A program made the position numbers and the translations under genes. Under the pieces are notes generated by a model. The model was not told the origin of the DNA and did no database searches. It saw nothing but the letters and a program-made list of their open reading frames with translations. A stretch of 64,000 bases of DNA. Source: Archivesica marissinica (Eukaryota; Mollusca; Bivalvia; Venerida; Vesicomyidae). Numbering within the stretch: the first letter of the stretch is position 1; every line of letters starts with the position of its first letter. The DNA is taken from assembly GCA_014843695.1 (NCBI GenBank), contig CM026386.1, forward strand, positions 83,869,931-83,933,930, in the 5' to 3' direction. This document shows positions 35,568 to 50,500 of this stretch, in pieces.

Positions 35568-38500
35568 CTGAAATGACATGCTTGTTCATCAGTAATTAAT
35601 GTATTGGCTACCCATACACTTTCAAATTGAAAGTGGAATATCTATGTTTGATCATACTTTTATTGCATTCATTTTATATATATGTAACCCATGTCAAAAG
35701 TAGTTTTTCCATGTCAAAATTAATATAATCAATCAATAATTTCTTAATATAAGAGTAACAACATGTTCAATCCAATCAATAAAACTATTATATAATAGTG
35801 GTCACTAAATTGTAAACACAGACAATAAAACTATTATATAATAGTGATCACTACATTGTAAACACAGACAATAAAACTATTATATAATAGTGATCACTAC
35901 ATTGTAAACACAGACAATAAAACTATTATATAATAGTGATCACTACATTGTAAACACAGACAATAAAACTATTATATAATAGTGATCACTACATTGTAAA
36001 CACAGACAATACAAAAGCATAATCTCCAAGTATGGGTACAATGATATGCATTGATGAGCAGGAGTTGTCAGATTGTGATTGGCTGGGTTGATGTTGCAGA
36101 CTTCTTGTGTATTTTGTGGCTTTTTTGTACTACACATTTAACTGGTCACTTGTCAGCAGATAGTGGAACAGTGATGTCCATATCTTGAGATGGATCTGTC
36201 TAAATTAACTGTAGTTCTGGTAGGTTTCCCGACCCTGACATTTATACTACAATGAATTTATTTATTTGTTATTAGTTAGTTATCGCGTGGATTGTTTTTG
36301 TAGTTATATGTATACGTTTGCTAAAACAAGGTCATTATAATGTCAGACCTTTCCACGAACCTCTCTCCCTCACTGATGTTTTGAATAAACACATCAAGAA
36401 GCCTAAAGATTTGTCTAGTATATACAAGTTGATCAACGGCTAAATATACAATGTACATAACAAAACAAATGAACACACTTGTATAATTATGCATAGTATA
36501 TAGGATTTATGTCATTGTTGTGCACAAGAATTGTCGATAAATGTTGAAGCACATGGGTTGGGTCACAAGTTTTAACAACATTAGTTGCCAACAGCGGAAT
36601 GTCTGAAAACCCATGGCCCGGCAGTAACAGTTGTTTATTTATTATTTGAATTATACTCTTCAGTGGAGGTCACAATGTTCTACTGGTGATTAGGGATATT
36701 TTTCAGATTAGACAACAGAATAATGATATGCATGTGCAAATGTTGAGATATTAGACATATTTTATCTGCTTTTCTCTCCGAGCCGATTCTCTGTTTGGTG
36801 GTTGGGGGTTGGGTCTGGTTGGCTGGCTGGGGGTATGGTGCGTATGGCACAGAAGCAGAGAGCTGTTACAGAATGCTTCTCTAGTTATATTACTTGTTTC
36901 TATTTTGATTTTTTGTCCTTTCTAGTCCTGATCATTTATTTTCATCTAAAATAATATAGTTATTACAGTAATTACGGTCAAAAGTTAACGGTTAACATTA
37001 ATCTGGTTTATTGGGGAGGGCACTAGCTAATGTTGGTAAAACTTGTTGCCCAACCCATTTGCTTCTAGATTTTATTCGTGCACTGTGCAAGTATAAGCAT
37101 AGCATTGCAGTTGTATCAGTTTGCTTATATATTTACCATGTTTATATTTGTAATTGTATTGTATATAAATAAGCAATACAATATGATTAAACTAGATAGA
37201 CAGTAACGGTTGAGATATTAGACAGTAAATGTTGAGATATTAGACAGTAAATGTTGAGATATTAGACAGTAACGGTTGAGATATTAGACAGTAAATGTTG
37301 AGATATTAGACAGTAACGGTTGAGATATTAGACAGTAAATGTTGAGATATTAGACATTAAGTATTGAGATATTATACATTACTGTTCATAGATATGGATG
37401 GCTGTTGTTCCATGTCTGTTTGTTTTGGCTGGTTGACATATGTCTTATTTGAACAAATATCATATTCGACGTTTGTATATTAATTGATTTATTTCGTTTA
37501 AAACGTCTTTTATAATGAGACATTTGTTTGTTTCAGTGAAGGATCAAATTACACAAAAACATGGTTTGACTTATTATATAGTGCTCCGTCATATTGACCT
37601 ACTTTCGCGAAGTAGGAGACTTCGGGTAAACAAATGAAACTACAGTAATTATTAAACTGAGATTAATTAATCTCCAACAAAGCCTTCGTAAGATTTCGTG
37701 AATTACGACCAGAACATAATAATAATAATAATATATTTATTGTTCCTCCAATATTGAAGATTTTAACATATATACATGCACGACAATATTAATGAACATA
37801 CATATTTACATAAATGAAAATGTACAAGAATGTCATTTACAACCTACATTTTTAACACAGAATCGTATGCGACAACACTCGAGTGCAGTTGGAGTTCTGA
37901 TATATGTTTGTATACTGTATCCTAAGGACTGACGAAAATGAAACCATTTAGCGAGATATTAATTAACACTATCTAAAACTACTGTCAACAATAAACTCAA
38001 CAAAATGAAAGATTGCTTTGGACCTGAATGTATAAATGACAAGACCTTTTAGTATGTAAATTTTAGTAAGTAATATTAATGAAATTTAAATTGCACAAAG
38101 CCATTATACGTTACGTATTTACCGTTAATATTACATATTCTATATACTTGTCTATGTTTATTCAAAGAAATAAACATTGATTAAACTAACTTTTTTGAAT
38201 GTTCTGTTATGGAAGAAGTAAATTTTTCCTTACACTTTTTAATGAAAAACGGTAACAATCAACTCAACAAAGTGCATTTAAGCAGAATATCTCTGACATG
38301 TGTTATAATGTGAATATTTACATCGCTATTGCCTTTCCTTCGATGAACGTATGTGTCCTGATTGTATACATGTTCGTATGAGGGTTCCCAACTAATGATA
38401 TGCAGCTGACACGTGCACTCGAAGTTACGAAGTTACGGGCATGCGCATTCGAAGTTACGGGCATATGTATTCGCAGTGTTAGGCAGCGTTCGTCGCGAAA

Positions 38501-41500
38501 AAATGTGTTTTTTACAGATTACGCTGTTCCAAGGATGATAAATTGTGTCATTGAAAAGAATAATTAATGTAAATATAAGTAATGAATCTCGGGTTAATAG
38601 TTTCCATCTGGGTATGAACTACATTGGGCGTGCTGAATGTTAGCTTGGATGCCTTCGGGTTCCACACAGTTTAACCATGCCCAATGTAGTTCATACCACG
38701 ATAACAAACGACTGCCCAGTTATTCATACGTTTGTTTACCAGATATGCGAAACTGGGTCAAGCTGGCCCCCAAACCATGGTTTTCACCGAATGAACAATG
38801 CAAACAGTTCTATCAGAACAGTACAGAACAAACGTTAGTTTCTGACATATACATAAGTATGTACATACACTCAACAAAATTGCTAATGAGTCACCTTGTT
38901 TTACAATATTTGGAGCAAACTAAATAATATCAATATTCATATCATCTTATTGGTTATATTTTATTACAGATCGTTTTGCATGATTTTCTGTATAATCATT
39001 TCGGATAAAATGCATTAAATGACAATAAGAAAACATTTATATTGTATGATTGGCTCCAAATATGATAAAGTACCACGTGACCGATTAGGAATGTTGTTGA
39101 GTGTAGTCATAGTTACAGACAGCTAGACTGAGTGGTATGATTTATAATCATCAAATTATCACATTGTGGTATATTTCTTTATAAAATATAATCAACATGA
39201 CATAGAAATCAAATGCGAATGTAAACTGCGCATGGTGATACATTATACGTAGGGGGTATTTCAGATACTGATAATGATTCAATAATATTTCACTCAAGAT
39301 GGTGTCAATTAACTAGTAGTAACAATTGATTGTTATGATGTGATATGTTTTATTGCAATATATCTCATATAATACTATTCAGAAAGGTTATGTACTTTCC
39401 ATATGGTTGTTTCCACTTGTCTTTTGATTTGAATAAAGATGATACCGATATATTACACGTCAATCATTGCACATACCACGAACAAGTGAAGTAAAGATAC
39501 ATGTTGCTTAGCTGACTCCACTCTCGCAACATCTCTATAACGAGGTGGACACCGATAACTTACTATAGATCCTGTAGATTCCTGGCACGCAGGGCCGACC
39601 ATTAGGTCGTCTGCAGGGTTGTTGTTGTAGTTACCACATAGACCACATGTGTTATTGGCATACTGCCCGGGAGTAAAGATTTCCACAGCCTGCTCTCCGT
39701 CCCACGTAACCTCAAGACCCAGTTTAGTGTACACATACTACAATGAAGATCGTTTAATCGTAATTATATAGGTCTTCTTCGTAATTATATAGGTCTTCTT
39801 TGTAATTATATAGGTCTTCTTCGTAATTATATAGGTCTTCTTTGTAATTATATAGGTCTTCTTTGTAATTATATAGGTCTTCTTTGTAATTATATAGGTC
39901 TTCTTTGTAATTATATAGGTCTTCTTTGTAATTATATAGGTCTTCTTCGTAATTATATAGGTCTTCTTTGTAATTATATAGGTCTTCTTCGTAATTATAT
40001 AGGTCTTCTTTGTAATTATATAGGTCTTCTTCGTAATTATATAGGTCTTCTTTGTAATTATATAGGTCTTCTTTGTAATTATATAGGTCTTCTTCGTAAT
40101 TATATAGGTCTTCTTTGTAATTATATAGGTCTTCTTCGTAATTATATAGGTCTTCTTTGTAATTATATAGGTCTTCTTCGTAATTATATAGGTCTTCTTT
40201 GTAATTATATAGGTCTTCTTTGTAATTATATAGGTCTTCTTCGTAATTATATAGGTCTTCTTTGTAATTATATAGGTCTTCTTTGTAATTATATAGGTCT
40301 TCTTTGTAATTATATAGGTCTTCTTCGTAATTATATAGGTCTTCTTTGTTTGCTTGTTTTCTCGTTTTGCCAATGTCATTGTTCTTATTAACATCATACG
40401 TAGCAATATCATTTAGTAACTGACAACATACATACAGCTAATGTGTTATATTATACATAGCAATAACATTTAGTAACTGACAACATACATACAGCTAATG
40501 TGCTGTATTATACATAGCAATAACATTTAGTAACTGACAACATACATACAGCTAATGTGTTATATTATACATAGCAATATCAGTTAGCAACTGACAACAT
40601 ACATACAGCTAATGTGTTATATTATACATAGCAATATCAGTTAGCAACTGACAACATACATACAGCTAATGTGTTATAGTATACATAGCAATATCAGTTA
40701 GCAACTGACAACATACATACAGCTAATGTGTTATATTATACATAGCAATATCAGTTAGCAACTGACAACATACATACAGCTAATGTGCTGTATTATACAT
40801 AGCAATATCAGTTAGCAACTGACAACATACATACAGCTAATGGGTTATAGTATACATAGCAATATCAGTTAGCAACTGACAACATACATACAGCTAATGT
40901 GTTATAGTATACATAGCAATATCAGTTAGCAACTGACAACATACATACAGCTAATGTGTTATATTATACATAGCAATATCAGTTAGCAACTGACAACATA
41001 CATACAGCTAATGTGCTGTATTATACATAGCAATATCAGTTAGCAACTGACAACATACATACAGCTAATGGGTTATAGTATACATAGCAATATCAGTTAG
41101 CAACTGACAACATACATACAGCTAATGTGTTATAGTATACATAGCAATATCAGTTAGCAACTGACAACATACATACAGCTAATGTGCTGTATTATACATA
41201 GCAATATCAGTTAGCAACTGACAACATACATACAGCTAATGGGTTATAGTATACATAGCAATATCAGTTAGCAACTGACAACATACATACAGCTAATGTG
41301 TTATATTATACATAGCAATATCAGTTAGCAACTGACAACATACATACAGCTAATGTGTTATATTATACATAGCAATATCAGTTAGCAACTGACAACATAC
41401 ATACAGCTAATGTGTTATATTATACATAGCAATATCAGTTAGCAACTGACAACATACATACAGCTAATGTGTTATATTATACATAGCAATATCAGTTAGC

Positions 41501-44500
41501 AACTGACAACATACATACAGCTAATGTGTTATATTATACTCCTCCTTGCTGCTTCTGATGCCTTCCTTTCTGTCTGTAAGGCCCTCCCTCCAGCCGAATG
41601 AGGCATTCCCTACCTTGCTCCATGTCTTTATGAGGAACTTCTCATTGACTATGAGACCCTCCCTACCTTGCTCCATGTCTTTATGAGGAACTTCTCATTG
41701 ACTATTTGACCCTCCCTCCCTGCTCCTTGTATTATGGGGATCTTCTCATTGACTATGTGACCCTCCCTCCCTGCTCCTTGTCTTATGGGGATCTTCTCAC
41801 TGACTATGTGACCCTCCCTCCCTGCTCCTTGTCTTATGGGGATCTTCTCACTGACTATGTGACCCTCCCTACCTGCTCCTTGTCTTATGGGGATCTTCTC
41901 ATTGACTATGTGACCCTCCCTCCCTGCTCCTTGTCTTATGGGGATCTTCTCACTGACTATGAGACCCTCCCTACCTGCTCCTGTCTTATGGGGATCTTCT
42001 CATTGACTATGTGACCCTCCCTCCCCCCTGCTCCTTGTCTTATTGGGATCTTCTCACTGACTATGAGACCCTCCCTCCTTGCTCCCTGTCTTATGGGGAT
42101 CTTCTCATTGACAATAAGATCCTCCCTCCCTGTCATTAGGAGGAACTACTCATTGACTATGAGACCCTCCCTCCTTGCTCCCTGTCTTATGGGGATCTTC
42201 TCATTGACAATAAGACCCTCCCTCCCTGTCATTAGGAGGAACTACTCATTGACAATGAGACCCTCCCTCCTTGCTCCTTGTCTTATGGGGATCTTCTCAC
42301 TGACTATGAGACCCTCCCTCCCTGCTCCTTGTATTATGGGGATCTTCTCATTGACTATGTGACCCTCCCTCCCTGCTCCTTGTCTTATGGGGATCTTCTC
42401 ACTGACTATGTGACCCTCCCTACCTGCTCCTTGTCTTATGGGGATCTTCTCATTGACTATGTGACCCTCCCTCCCTGCTCCTTGTCTTATGGGGATCTTC
42501 TCATTGACTATGTGACCCTCCTCCCCCTGCTCCTTGTCTTATTGGGATCTTCTCACTGACTATGAGACCCCCCCCCCTCCTTGCTCCCTGTCTTATGGGG
42601 ATCTTCTCATTGACAATAAGACCCTCCCTCCCTGTCATTAGGAGGAACTACTCATTGACTATGAGACCCTCCCTCCTTGCTCCCTGTCTTATGGGGATCT
42701 TCTCATTGACAATAAGACCCTCCCTCCCTGTCATTAGGAGGAACTACTCATTGACTATGAGACCCTCCCTCCTTGCTCCCTGTCTTATGGGGATCTTCTC
42801 ATTGACTATGTGACCCTCCCTCCCTCCCTCCCTCCCTGCTCCTTGTCTTATTGGGATCTTCTCACTGACTATGAGACCCTCCCTCCCTGCTCCTTGTCTT
42901 ATGGGGATCTTCTCATTGACAATAAGACCCTCCCTCCCTGTCATTAGGAGGAACTACTCATTGACTATGAGACCCTCCCTCCTTGCTCCCTGTCTTATGA
43001 GGAACTTCTCACTGACTATGAGACCCTCCCTCCCTATCTTTAGGAGGAACTTCTCATTGACAATGAGACCCTCCCTCATTATCTGTGATACATTCCTCTA
43101 GTTCTGAGACCCTCCCTCCAAGTCTGTGAAACCTCAGCCTCTGAGGCATTCCCTCCCTGTCTAGCATATTAATTTGAATTCATTATATAAAATATCATTT
43201 AAAAGCAACTTTTAAACAACCATTTTATTGACCCACAACGCTCAGTTTTCCATTCCAAATCTTAAAACTCGGTGCAAAACTAGCAATCATAATAGATAAA
43301 GGGGTTGTATTCAAAGTTACTGGGTGCTAACTGTGAACGTCGCAACGTCTGGGTTTGAATATACTAGCTTGGGGAAAACGATCAAGAGACTTGTTTTGAA
43401 TTTCATTTTGCATTGAACGTCATAAGGAATTAAGTACGGTTGTCGGAATAACTCCGTTTGGACAGGGGATCTAAATATTGAAACAAAAGATCAGTGCTAC
43501 TTCACCCCTCCCCGATCACTCCCCGATCATCCCCCCCCCGATCATCCCCCCCGATCATCCCCCCCGATCACCCCCCCCCCGATCCCCGCCGATCATCCCC
43601 CCCCGATCATCCCCCTCGATCACCCCCCCCCGATCATCCCCCCCGATCACCCCCCGATCATCCCCCCCCGATCATCCCCCCCCACCTACCCCAACCAATT
43701 TTACACTACTTATGATGATATATTCAACCAATACAATAACGAATTTCAAAGACAAATGAAATACGAAACCAAATGTGTCATGTGTTTATGAATTATGTGA
43801 TATTGATTGCATCATCGATAACGTGTTGCTGTTCTCACCATGTTTAAAGACGTAACTTCACGACAGTGTTCGGATTTCACCGTTATTCAATAAAATAATA
43901 TCAATTTGGACGCGGAAATAAACGGAAACTACCGGACTCGTTCGTGATATCTAATTAGCATAAAGTAGTTCCTTTGTCTACTAGACAGATTCTATACATT
44001 CTACACTTACCACATGCGCTCCAGATCTGCGAATCTCGATGTTGCCACCTAGTCTTATGGGCAGAAACACCTTTTCTCTGTTCACAAAAACTTCGTAGCC
44101 TTGCATCAGCGAAATAGTCTGGAACACACACACGAATAAATGAATATAAATATACTAGTACACTGTCCATTGACATTGTTTGCCTCCTCTCCTACCGACA
44201 TTGTTGACATAAATATGAGAAACAAACAAACAAACAAACAAATAAAAAAACTTCGGTCTGAAATAACTACCTGGGTGATATTGTACTGGTAAATGCGGGT
44301 CCCGAAGCATCTGGGGGAATATTGTACTGGTTTATGCAGGACCCGAAGCATCTGTGGTGATATTGTACTGGTCTATGCAGGACCCGAAGCATCTGTGGTG
44401 ATATTGTACTGGTCTATGCAGGACCCGAAGCATCTGGGGGAATATTGTACTGGTTTATGCAGGACCCGAAGCATCTGTGGTGATATTGTACTGGTTTATG

Positions 44501-47500
44501 CAGGACCCGAAGCATCTGTGGTGATATTGTACTGGTTTATGCAGGACCCGAAGCATCTGTGGTGATATTGTACTGGTTTATGCAGGACCCGAAGCATCTG
44601 GGGGAATATTGTACTGGTTTATGCAGGACCCGAAGCATCTGGGGGAATATTGTACTGGTTTATGCAGGACCCGAAGCATCAGGCGGGAATATTGTACTGG
44701 TTTATGCAGGACCCGAAGCATCAGGGGTGAATATTGTACTGGTTTATGCAGGACCCGAAGCATCAGGGGTGAATATTGTACTGGTTTATGCTGGACCCGA
44801 AGTATCTGGGGGAATATTGTACTGGTTTATGCAGGACCCGAAGCATCAGGCGGGAATATTGTACTGGTTTATGCTGGACCCGAAGTATCTGGTGTGATAT
44901 TGTACTGGTTTATGCAGGACCCGAAGCATCTGGGGGAATATTGTACTGGTTTATGCAGGACCCGAAGCATCAGGGGGGAATATTGTACTGGTTTACGCAG
45001 GACCCGAAGCATCTGGGGGAATATTGTACTGGTTTATGCAGGACCCGAAGCATCTTGGGTGATATTGTACTGGTTTATGCTGGACCCGAAGTATCTGGGG
45101 GAATATTGTACTGGTTTATGCTGGACCCGAAGCATCTGGGGTGATATTGTACTGGTTTATGCAGGACCCGAAGCATCTGGGGTGATATTGTACTGGTTTA
45201 TTGAGGACCCGACGTATCAGTGGTGATATTGTACTGGTTTATGCTGGACCCGAAGCATCTGGGGTGATATTGTACTGGTTTATGCTGGACCCGAAGTATC
45301 TGGGGGAATATTGTACTGGTTTATGCTGGACCCGAAGTATCAGGGGGGAATATTGTACTGGTTTACGCAGGACCCGAAGCATCTGGGGGAATATTGTACT
45401 GGTTTATGCTTGATATTGGAATACACTCGTGTATATGGAATGATTACAGATCCTATATATAATTATACAAGTAACTTACGTAATCGTAAACTATTAACGT
45501 TACTTCCTTCACCCAGGATGCATCAGGTAATGCTTGGATATCCTTCCTGTAGTGAGTTGTCAACAGTTGAAACGTCGGTTGTGCACTGCCGTCACAATTG
45601 TCTCGTGACATTACATACTGGCACGTGCCCTGGTAGTCAACCAATACATCGTCATATGTGATACAATGAGGATCGCCAAAGCATGAACATACAGCTAGTG
45701 CTGTAACAATAACAACAATCACCATAGTCACGGGTATGTAAAGTGTTTGTTTATTATAGTGTTATTATATTTAAAGGGCCAGCCATTTCTGACTTATGAG
45801 ACACCTCTTTTTTATGAACATCAGTACTTCCCGAATCCTATGCTTGTGTGCCAGACGTCAGGCTGGTAGGCAATCGGTAACCTTTATTTAACTAGCTGGC
45901 GGCTCACCAACCGGCCATATCAGAACGAACCCCTGACGAGATTCGAACCTTCGACCTCCCGCTCCGTAGGCGGACGCCTTAACCACTAGGCCACGGAGAC
46001 GGTGTATGAATCGTAACATAAGGATACTATCTATGTATCGGAAACAGCAGAAGAAGAAACAATTAACGGAGATTCAACAATAGCCATGAGTGGCATACTC
46101 GATCAGTGTGCACACGGTACCATCCACTCTGTAACTCTAGTTTACATGTGTATCCTGTTTGTTCATAGTATCCGGCATCTAATAACGAACAACGACGATC
46201 TATGCTATATCTGAAATTGTAGAACTGTTCTGTTTGTCTTAATTAGTAAATAAAACATCCTATTTTAATCTGCAATAAACAAAAACAGAACTAATATCTC
46301 GTATTTCTATTATTGTTGGCATTATAAAGGCCAACCTTCATACTCGGTGCCATGCAGACGCTTTCTCATAGCTATTTCCAGTTGGGTGACAATTCATTCT
46401 ATATGATAGTTTCTACAGTATCCTCAATTAACAATTAAATGTTCGTTTTCCTCATTTCATAACGGTATGGTGATAATTGTAATCAAATAATCATACTAAA
46501 TCATCACTCGCGAAATCATGTATGCTTACCTCAACAAACACACCGAACAGCAGGGGAAATGCTCAACAGTTAAACGCTAGTCAACAATAAACACTCGAAC
46601 AGGAATCTTTAAAACATCAACTCTATTGCCGCCTTGGTGAAAGTGTGCACTTCCATAATAGTTTATTAAAATGAATAAACTAATGTTGCAGTTCATCAGG
46701 TTATGAACGGCTGAATGAGCCAATCAGAATCCTCAGATTGTAAGAAGTTGTAATTATTATATGTTGACTTGCGTTCATACATTAATCATGTTTCTTCTGT
46801 ATACATGTACTAAAGTCACTTACGTCTATGTCTGATATCACCATCTACATTGTTTCTACTAAACCTACAAGATTAACTTACGTGTACACGTGACACCATC
46901 ACCCCTGAAGTTCCTCTTACATCGACACGAATACGATCCATGCAGGTTGAAGCAATAGGCATTCACGTCACAGTTGTCTGTCTCCATGGCACATTCATCA
47001 ATATCTTCAACAGATGCATATGTTTTTATTCATGTGTTTGCTTAATGGTTGTACAAATCTGATACAACATTAATAAAGAATGAACATTGCCAAGGATGGC
47101 CGAAACAACAAGAACATTGCCAAGGATGGCCGAAACAGCAAGAACATTGCCAAGGATAGCCGAAACAGCAAGAACATTGCCAAGGATGGCCGAAACAACA
47201 ATAACATTGCCAAGGATGGCCGAAACAACAGGAACATTGCCAAGGATGGCTGAAACAACAAGAACATTGCCAAGGATGGCTGAAACAGCACGAACATTGC
47301 CAAGGATGGCCGAAACAGCACGAACATTGCCAAGGATGGCCGAAACAACAAGAACATTGCCAAGGATGGCCGAAACAACAAGAACATTGCCAAGGATGGC
47401 CGAAACAACAAGAACATTGACAATGCTGAGGGATGAACCCCAACATGGCTGTTTGTTTGCCTTGTGGTTTATATGTCAAATAGCGTCTCTCCGGCGGTTA

Positions 47501-50500
47501 TTGATAGAGGAAGAACGACATTTGCCTCTCCGATGAGTATTTCATGAACGGGGGAATCCACCGACCTGGATAGCTTCCTCAAGTGAAAGACTTCGATACC
47601 CCCAGTAGGATTAGAACATACCGAAGTTTCGAGCCGGTGATTTGAAATGAACGACCTTAACCACTCGTCTATGAAGGACTATCTAAATGGTTGATTGACA
47701 GAAGAATATAGTAGCTGGCACAATAGTCTTACGATACGCTAATTGGTCACATTCCGGTCATTAGTGTCAGTGTGGTGCCCAGCCGTTACTAGTGCATATC
47801 CAATCAGGTGTGTGCAATATACTTATTTGACTATTGACCTCTGAATGTGACATTGATCTGTGATGTATATCAGTGAATTGAGATACATAATCATTGTATC
47901 CAGGGATCGCAGGTTCGATCCCCCGTCTGACCCTAATAAAATTAACAGTATTTCAGATGGGACGTTAAACCGAGGTATCGTGTCGGTGCTTTACACCGTG
48001 CACGTAAAAGAACCAGAGGAGATTCTCGAATGGGTCTCTGTCTGTATCATGCACTATCCTCCAAAATCTAAAATAACTAATCTCTTCAGGAGGCATCGCT
48101 CATATGGGCAACCGGTAGCGACGATAAATAAACGTAAAACACACACAAATAATCATTGTATTTTGAGGCTGTACCTATGGTGCCACTACACACATGATGA
48201 ACTAGAGGGAACTCGGTCTGATGCATACCCCCGCCGAGATATACACCGCCACCAGCTAGTTACATTGCTAGATGTCATATTTGCACTATTTCACAATGAT
48301 GAAGAATCATTTATTAGTTTCCTCGATGCAGATCATCACCAGAAGTTAATTGATCGGTCATTGGCCCATGACGGACCTTACCCGCGAAAATGAACACCCA
48401 TCCGTAAATTGATGCATACTCCTGCTTACATTCAGACAAAAAGCAAAAAACGTGGTACCAATGGTTTGTTCTGAATCAATCAGAAGCTTGAGATTAGAGA
48501 AAAGTTTTATAACCTCCAGGTCCCAGGTCTGGACACAATATGGCATGTATGATTGTTCTTTCTAAGTTTGCATACTATAAAGTGGGGATAGTGAGTTTAA
48601 AACTAGAATGGGGATACTCACAGAGAATCATATCTGTAATAATGTGTTACAAAATTGAAGCATTCTAAAATGTGTATGTGATCGAAGATAGCCGTTTGGG
48701 TGCTGACATCAATTTATGGACAAGACATTCGAGATGGACAAGACATTCGAGATGGACAAGACATTCGAGATGGACACGATATTCGAGATGGACAACACAT
48801 TCGAGATGGACGGACAGTACATTCGAGATGGACGGACAATACATTCGAGATGGACGGACAAGACATTCGAGATGGACGGACACGACATTCGAGATGGACG
48901 GACAAAACATTCGAGATGGATGGACAAGACATACGAGATGGACGGACAAGATATTCGAGATGGACGGACACGACATTCGAGATGGACGGACAAGACATTC
49001 GATATGGACGGACAAGACATCCGAGATGGACAAGACATTCGAGATGGACGGACAAGGCATTCGAGATGGACAAGACATTCGAGATGGCCGGACAAGGCAT
49101 TCGAGATGGACAAGAAATTCGAGAGGCTACAAAAGTTGTTTTGATGCAGATTTGCTGATGTTGTTTACTGTGTTGGTCCGTGTTCTACTAGAATTGTGAT
49201 GAAAGCACGTTTATTTCGTGCTATCAAAACTGTAAAATCTGCAGGCAATCGAGTATTAAATATCACAATAATTCTTTTGAAAACAAATACTATATTTCAC
49301 AGTCACATTGGTTCTATGGAATACCTATATAGAGAAGTGTTGCTAGAGCGAATCACCAACACGATTGAAACCAGTGAAGGCAGGTGTTTGAGTACATAGA
49401 GAAGTGTTGCTAGAGCGAATCACCAACACGATTGAAACCAGTGAAGACAGGGGTTTGAGTATATAGAGAAGTGTTGCTAGAGCGAATCACCAACACGATT
49501 GAAACCAGTGAAGGCAGGGGTTTGAGTACATAGAGACGTGTTGCTAGAGCGAATCACCAACACGATTGAAACAAGTGAAGGCAGGGGTTTGAGTTGTTTC
49601 AATCGATGTTCGTGTTACGTCCTGTCACGTTCTCACGGTGAACATGATCGGTTTGCATAAAGCGTGACATACCTTTGCATGTATGTGGTGAAAGTTGTAT
49701 ATACCCAGCGCCGCACTTGCATTCGTATGTGCCGGGAAGGTTGGTACAGTCGGCACCATCTGGACATTTATTCAATGCGCACTCGTCGTTATCTGTAAAA
49801 CAGGTATATATTTAGTTTATACAAATTTATTTAGCTCCATTGCGAAACAAGGTCTTATAACTTATATTAATCACTCTCGATACCACATTACTGATGGAAT
49901 CCATCGCCATGAGGGAGAGAGAAGAGGCATGCAGAACTTAAATGCCTTGCCCAAGGGCACGATCGTAACGGCTCCAGCGGAGCTCGAACTCCTGGCATTT
50001 TGCACATGAAGCGAACACACTACTACTGAGCTATCACGACTTCCATAAGTATATATAACTACTTGATTCCGACAACATGGTTCTTACTTAGTGTTCACGT
50101 GGTGCCCGGTGTGTAACGTAATGACGTGTTAGTGCACAGGAGAATGAAGCTTCCCAAGATTAAACACTACCCATTGTATGTATCATAAATTAAGGTAGAT
50201 GTAAATATAATAAGTCAAAACATCATAATATACTACAATACATTATCAAGGAACACCGTGATTGTTACAATAAGCATATATTGCCGACAGTGAACATATC
50301 ATATACTACACTACATTTACAAGGAACAGCGTGATTGCTACAATAAGCATATATTCCCGACAGTGAACGTATAATATACTACACTACATTAACAATGAAC
50401 ACCGTGATTGCTGCAATAAGCATATATTCCCGACAGTGAACATATCATATACTACACTACATTAAAAAGGAACACCGTGATTGTTACAATAAGCATCTAT

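Noticed and set aside
35943..36137. 64-codon minus-strand ORF
   Set aside because: Partly built from the 46-bp repeat, no domain, no splice support.
39738..40412. KKTYIIT heptapeptide repeat protein on the minus strand
   Set aside because: It is intronic, ends at the acceptor TAG of a real exon, and arises because the period is 21 bp.
43955..44351. Minus-strand frames over the VWD middle exon in other phases
   Set aside because: The phase that continues the VWD domain and fits the splice sites is the 108-nt exon; these are shadows.
45930..46003. tRNA-Arg gene
   Set aside because: A and B boxes and an ACG anticodon loop are present, but the acceptor stem does not pair and the sequence continues into a SINE body.
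48672..49199. Six overlapping frames at the 18/22-bp array
   Set aside because: Every frame is open in a stop-free unit; no coding signal distinguishes one.
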